From assembly GCA_002431945.1 (NCBI GenBank), contig DJET01000070.1, positions 1-7,306 of the forward strand: a stretch of DNA of 7,306 nt, given 5' to 3'. Source of the DNA: Ruminococcaceae bacterium UBA5891 (GTDB lineage: Bacteria > Bacillota > Clostridia > Oscillospirales > Acutalibacteraceae). The stretch's first letter is position 1. Each line of letters begins with the position of its first letter. The notes under the pieces were generated by a model. That model worked only from the letters and a program-made list of their open reading frames with translations, was not told where the DNA came from and did not search any database. Below are positions 4,912-7,306 of the stretch, one piece after another. A program made the translations under genes and the position numbers.

Positions 4912-7047
4912 ATGCTTATGGGTCTTACAAAAAGCTCCGTTGGGCGTTCGGCGGTGGATTCGGGTCTTATTATCAAAAAGCATTCGCCCGACGATAAGGT
5001 TATAGCCTTAGCCGGAAACCCCAACGTAGGCAAAAGCACGGTGTTTAACGCCCTTACGGGGCTTAATCAGCATACAGGCAACTGGCCGGGCAAAACCGTT
5101 TCAAACGCACAGGGCTACTGCAAAACCGAAAGCCGCGGTCTTATGCTTGTTGACATACCGGGAACATACTCTCTGATGGCTCACTCTGCCGAGGAAGAGG
5201 TTGCGAGAAATTTTATATGCTTCGGAAAGCCCGACGCGGTGGCGGTGGTGTGCGACGCCACAAGCCTTGAAAGAAATTTAAACCTTGTGCTGCAAATAGC
5301 CGAGATATCAAAAAGAACCGTTGTTTGCGTAAATCTGATGGACGAGGCAAAGCGGAAGGGCATAAAAATAGATCTGAAACGCCTTTCGAAAATACTGGGC
5401 GTACCGGTTGCGGGAACCGCCGCACGAAAGAAAAAAACGCTTTACGGATTTACCGACGCCGTAAACGCGGCGCTTGACGAAAAGGACCCGCACTGCATTA
5501 AAATTTCATACCCCGAACCGATTGAACGCGCCGTTCGCATTGTTGAACCCGAAGCGGCGCGGATAGCGGCGGGCAGACTGCCTGCAAGGTGGCTTGCATT
5601 AAAGCTTATCTACCGCGAAAACGGGCTTTTAAACGAAATAAACGAATATTTAGGGTGCGATATTTTAAAAAATCCCGCTGTTTTTTCGGCGGTGTGCCTT
5701 GCGGAGGAAAGTCTTGCAAAAAACGGTATTACACCCGATAAATATAAGGATATGACCGTTTCGGCAATTGTTAAAACCGCCGAGGAAACGGCAAAAAGCG
5801 TTGTTACCGTTAAAAACGCCGAATACAGCGAAACCGACCGTAGGCTTGACAGGTTTTTTACAGGCAAATTTACGGGCTATGCGGTAATGGCGGCGCTTTT
5901 GGCGTTTGTTTTCTGGCTTACGCTTAACGGCGCAAACTATCCGTCCGAAATGCTGTCGCGCCTGTTTTCCTTTATTGAAGCTAAGCTTTATGCCCTGCTT
6001 GTTCGGTGGAACGCGCCCGATTTTATAACCGAATCGCTTGTGTTCGGCGTATGGCGCGTGCTTTCGTGGGTGGTGGCGGTAATGCTGCCGCCTATGGCGA
6101 TATTCTTTCCGCTTTTTACTTTGCTTGAGGATTCGGGTTATCTGCCGCGGATAGCCTATAATCTTGATAAGCCCTTAAAAAAATGCAGTGCCTGCGGAAA
6201 GCAAGCGCTTACGGTGTGTATGGGCTTCGGCTGTAACGCCGCGGGAATTGTGGGGTGCAGAATAATAGATTCAAAAAGGGAACGGCTGCTTGCAATACTT
6301 ACAAATAATTTTGTTCCCTGCAACGGCAGGTTTCCTATGCTTATATCGGTTATAACAATGTTTTTTGTGGGTGTTTCGGGCTCGGCACTGTCTTCTGTTA
6401 CGGCGGCGCTGCTGCTTACCGCGGCAATAGTTTTAAGCCTTGCGGTATCCCTGCTTGTTACAAAGCTTTTGTCTGTTACGCTTTTAAAGGGCGAGCCCTC
6501 CGCCTATACGCTTGAGCTGCCGCCCTATAGAAGACCGCAGATAGGCAAGGTAATAGTACGCTCGATTTTTGACCGCACACTGTTTGTTTTAGGCAGAGCC
6601 GCCGCAGTTGCCGCTCCCGCAGGGCTTATAATATGGCTTGCGGCAAACGTATATATAGGCGGGGAAAGCATACTTTCCGTCTGCTCCGCCGCGCTTGACC
6701 CGATAGGCAGATTTATGGGGCTTGACGGGGTAATTCTTATTGCCTTTATTCTTGGTTTTCCCGCAAATGAAACGGTAATTCCGATTATGATAATGGCGTA
6801 CCTTGCTGACGGCACGCTAAGCGAAACCGCAACCCTTGCGGACACATACCTGCTTTTCACATTAAACGGGTGGACGGTAAAAACCGCCGTGAACGTTATA
6901 ATCTTTTCGCTTATGCACTGGCCCTGCTCTACCGCGCTGCTTACAATAAAAAAGGAAACGGGCAGCTTTAAGTGGACTCTGCTTGCCGCGGCTATACCTA
7001 CGCTTATCGGCGCGGCGCTGTGTATACTTGTAAATCTTATTTCTTAA
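4912..7047 (+). CDS. feoB: FeoB ferrous iron transport protein
   Basis: A 711-residue Fe(II) importer with a cytoplasmic GTPase domain fused to a polytopic membrane domain. G motifs: G1 GNPNVGKST (35-43), switch I GNWPGKTV with Thr62, G3 DIPGTYSL (81-88), G4 NLMD (141-144) and a degenerate G5 near GTAA (168-171). A helical GDI-like domain runs to about 310. The membrane part starts near 320, with about eight to ten hydrophobic segments. The Gate motifs are MGFGCN (437-442) and CNGRFP (470-475), the second differing from the CGARLP of proteobacterial FeoB. A Cys-rich stretch, KKCSACGKQALTVC (423-436), precedes the first gate. About 28 residues precede the G domain. Starts at 4912 and 4918 are both possible; 4918 has the better spacing (nine bases). 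Length is normal for FeoB. No feoA or feoC is adjacent; a separate feoA may lie elsewhere. The upstream dyad may mediate control by iron. Confidence 0.95.
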   Translation: MLMGLTKSSVGRSAVDSGLIIKKHSPDDKVIALAGNPNVGKSTVFNALTGLNQHTGNWPGKTVSNAQGYCKTESRGLMLVDIPGTYSLMAHSAEEEVARNFICFGKPDAVAVVCDATSLERNLNLVLQIAEISKRTVVCVNLMDEAKRKGIKIDLKRLSKILGVPVAGTAARKKKTLYGFTDAVNAALDEKDPHCIKISYPEPIERAVRIVEPEAARIAAGRLPARWLALKLIYRENGLLNEINEYLGCDILKNPAVFSAVCLAEESLAKNGITPDKYKDMTVSAIVKTAEETAKSVVTVKNAEYSETDRRLDRFFTGKFTGYAVMAALLAFVFWLTLNGANYPSEMLSRLFSFIEAKLYALLVRWNAPDFITESLVFGVWRVLSWVVAVMLPPMAIFFPLFTLLEDSGYLPRIAYNLDKPLKKCSACGKQALTVCMGFGCNAAGIVGCRIIDSKRERLLAILTNNFVPCNGRFPMLISVITMFFVGVSGSALSSVTAALLLTAAIVLSLAVSLLVTKLLSVTLLKGEPSAYTLELPPYRRPQIGKVIVRSIFDRTLFVLGRAAAVAAPAGLIIWLAANVYIGGESILSVCSAALDPIGRFMGLDGVILIAFILGFPANETVIPIMIMAYLADGTLSETATLADTYLLFTLNGWTVKTAVNVIIFSLMHWPCSTALLTIKKETGSFKWTLLAAAIPTLIGAALCILVNLIS

Positions 7048-7085
7048 AATAAAAGCACGGGCTGTCCTTTAGACAGCCCGTGAGC
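7047..7085 (-). terminator. Hairpin terminator at the end of feoB, better oriented for the minus strand
   Basis: CACGGGCTGTC (7056-7066) pairs perfectly with GACAGCCCGTG (7072-7082), nine bases after the feoB stop. On the plus strand it is followed by AGCATATATAA, with no U-tract. On the minus strand it is followed by CTTTTATTTTAAG, a good U-rich tail. It probably ends a leftward gene beyond the window as well as limiting feoB read-through. Confidence 0.7.
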
Positions 7086-7126
7086 ATATATAAAGAGGTC
7101 GCGGCGTTCCGGTTTCTCTAAACGTT

Positions 7127-7215
7127 GTCATTGCGAAGCCGTGTAAACGGCTGTGGCAATCCGTTTTCCTTTTAAGGGGATTACGGATTCTTTCGCGCTA
7201 TGCGCTCAGAATGAC
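7127..7215 (+). repeat. Palindromic intergenic repeat, copy 3
   Basis: An 89-bp copy with GTCATTGCGA and CAGAATGAC ends, the first 37 bases identical to copy 2. The inner arms are ATCCGT (7159-7164) and ACGGAT (7183-7188), so the C-G pair of copy 2 is replaced by T-A. The right end has the doubled GCGCT-AT-GCGCT. The TTTAGTT-containing spacer follows (7216-7267). Confidence 0.85.
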
Positions 7216-7267
7216 AAGCCGTTTAGTTGCTGCAAATACCGTGGGGTGTACTGAAAACCGCCGTCCT

Positions 7268-7306
7268 GTCATTGCGAAGGTGCGGGTGTCCGGTGGACAC
7301 CTCTGC
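7268..7306 (+). repeat. Palindromic intergenic repeat, copy 4, partial at window end
   Basis: GTCATTGCGAAGG begins 141 bp after copy 3, exactly where the next unit is expected. It then diverges to a different inner module with a 7-bp perfect hairpin, GGTGTCC-GGT-GGACACC (7285-7301), before the window stops. The right end is not visible, so it may be a full element or a fragment. Confidence 0.55.

Noticed and set aside
5181..6860. Minus-strand open frames opposite feoB
   Set aside because: Antisense to a full-length FeoB with all G motifs; no start signals.

Overview
The window looks like chromosomal DNA from a low-to-mid GC Firmicute of the class Clostridia, probably a gut Oscillospirales/Ruminococcaceae-type genome. 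The grounds are strong AGGAG/GGGGG ribosome binding sites, consensus sigma-A promoters, a PyrR attenuator of Bacillus/Clostridium type, a 3D/G5 cell-wall protein, a clostridial-style FeoB, and GTCATTGCGA...GAATGAC intergenic repeats. The species cannot be named from the sequence alone.

Layout. (a) 1-93 holds nothing I recognise; a terminator follows at 94-135. (b) 159-831 is a small AT-rich divergent module: a SLOG/DUF2493-type protein on the minus strand and a 69-aa XRE repressor on the plus strand. They share a 100-bp intergenic region with two near-identical palindromic operators over overlapping promoters. (c) 834-1248 is non-coding: a terminator, two copies of a foldable palindromic repeat in a ~142-bp repeating unit, then the terminator of the pyrimidine operon. 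(d) 3401-1264, minus strand, is a pyrimidine salvage operon: promoter, PyrR-binding loop, attenuator, pyrR, and a uracil permease of the NCS2 family. (e) 3402-3725 is a gene-free regulatory region with a DnaA box, short repeats, a perfect 34-bp palindrome, a WalR-box match and a consensus promoter. (f) 3729-4817 encodes a membrane-anchored G5/3D cell-wall protein with its own terminator. (g) 4912-7047 encodes FeoB, a ferrous iron transporter, preceded by an inverted repeat that overlaps its promoter or ribosome binding site. (h) 7048-7306 holds a hairpin terminator, a third full repeat copy and a fourth that starts and runs off the end.

The genes are mostly independent housekeeping units. PyrR senses pyrimidine nucleotides and should attenuate its own operon, including the uracil importer. 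The 3D protein is probably controlled by the cell-wall stress regulator WalR. FeoB imports Fe(II). The less ordinary material is the XRE-SLOG pair with its dual operator, and the repeat family, whose copies show a compensatory base-pair change and so appear selected for folding. I see no phage, CRISPR, tRNA, rRNA or transposase gene.
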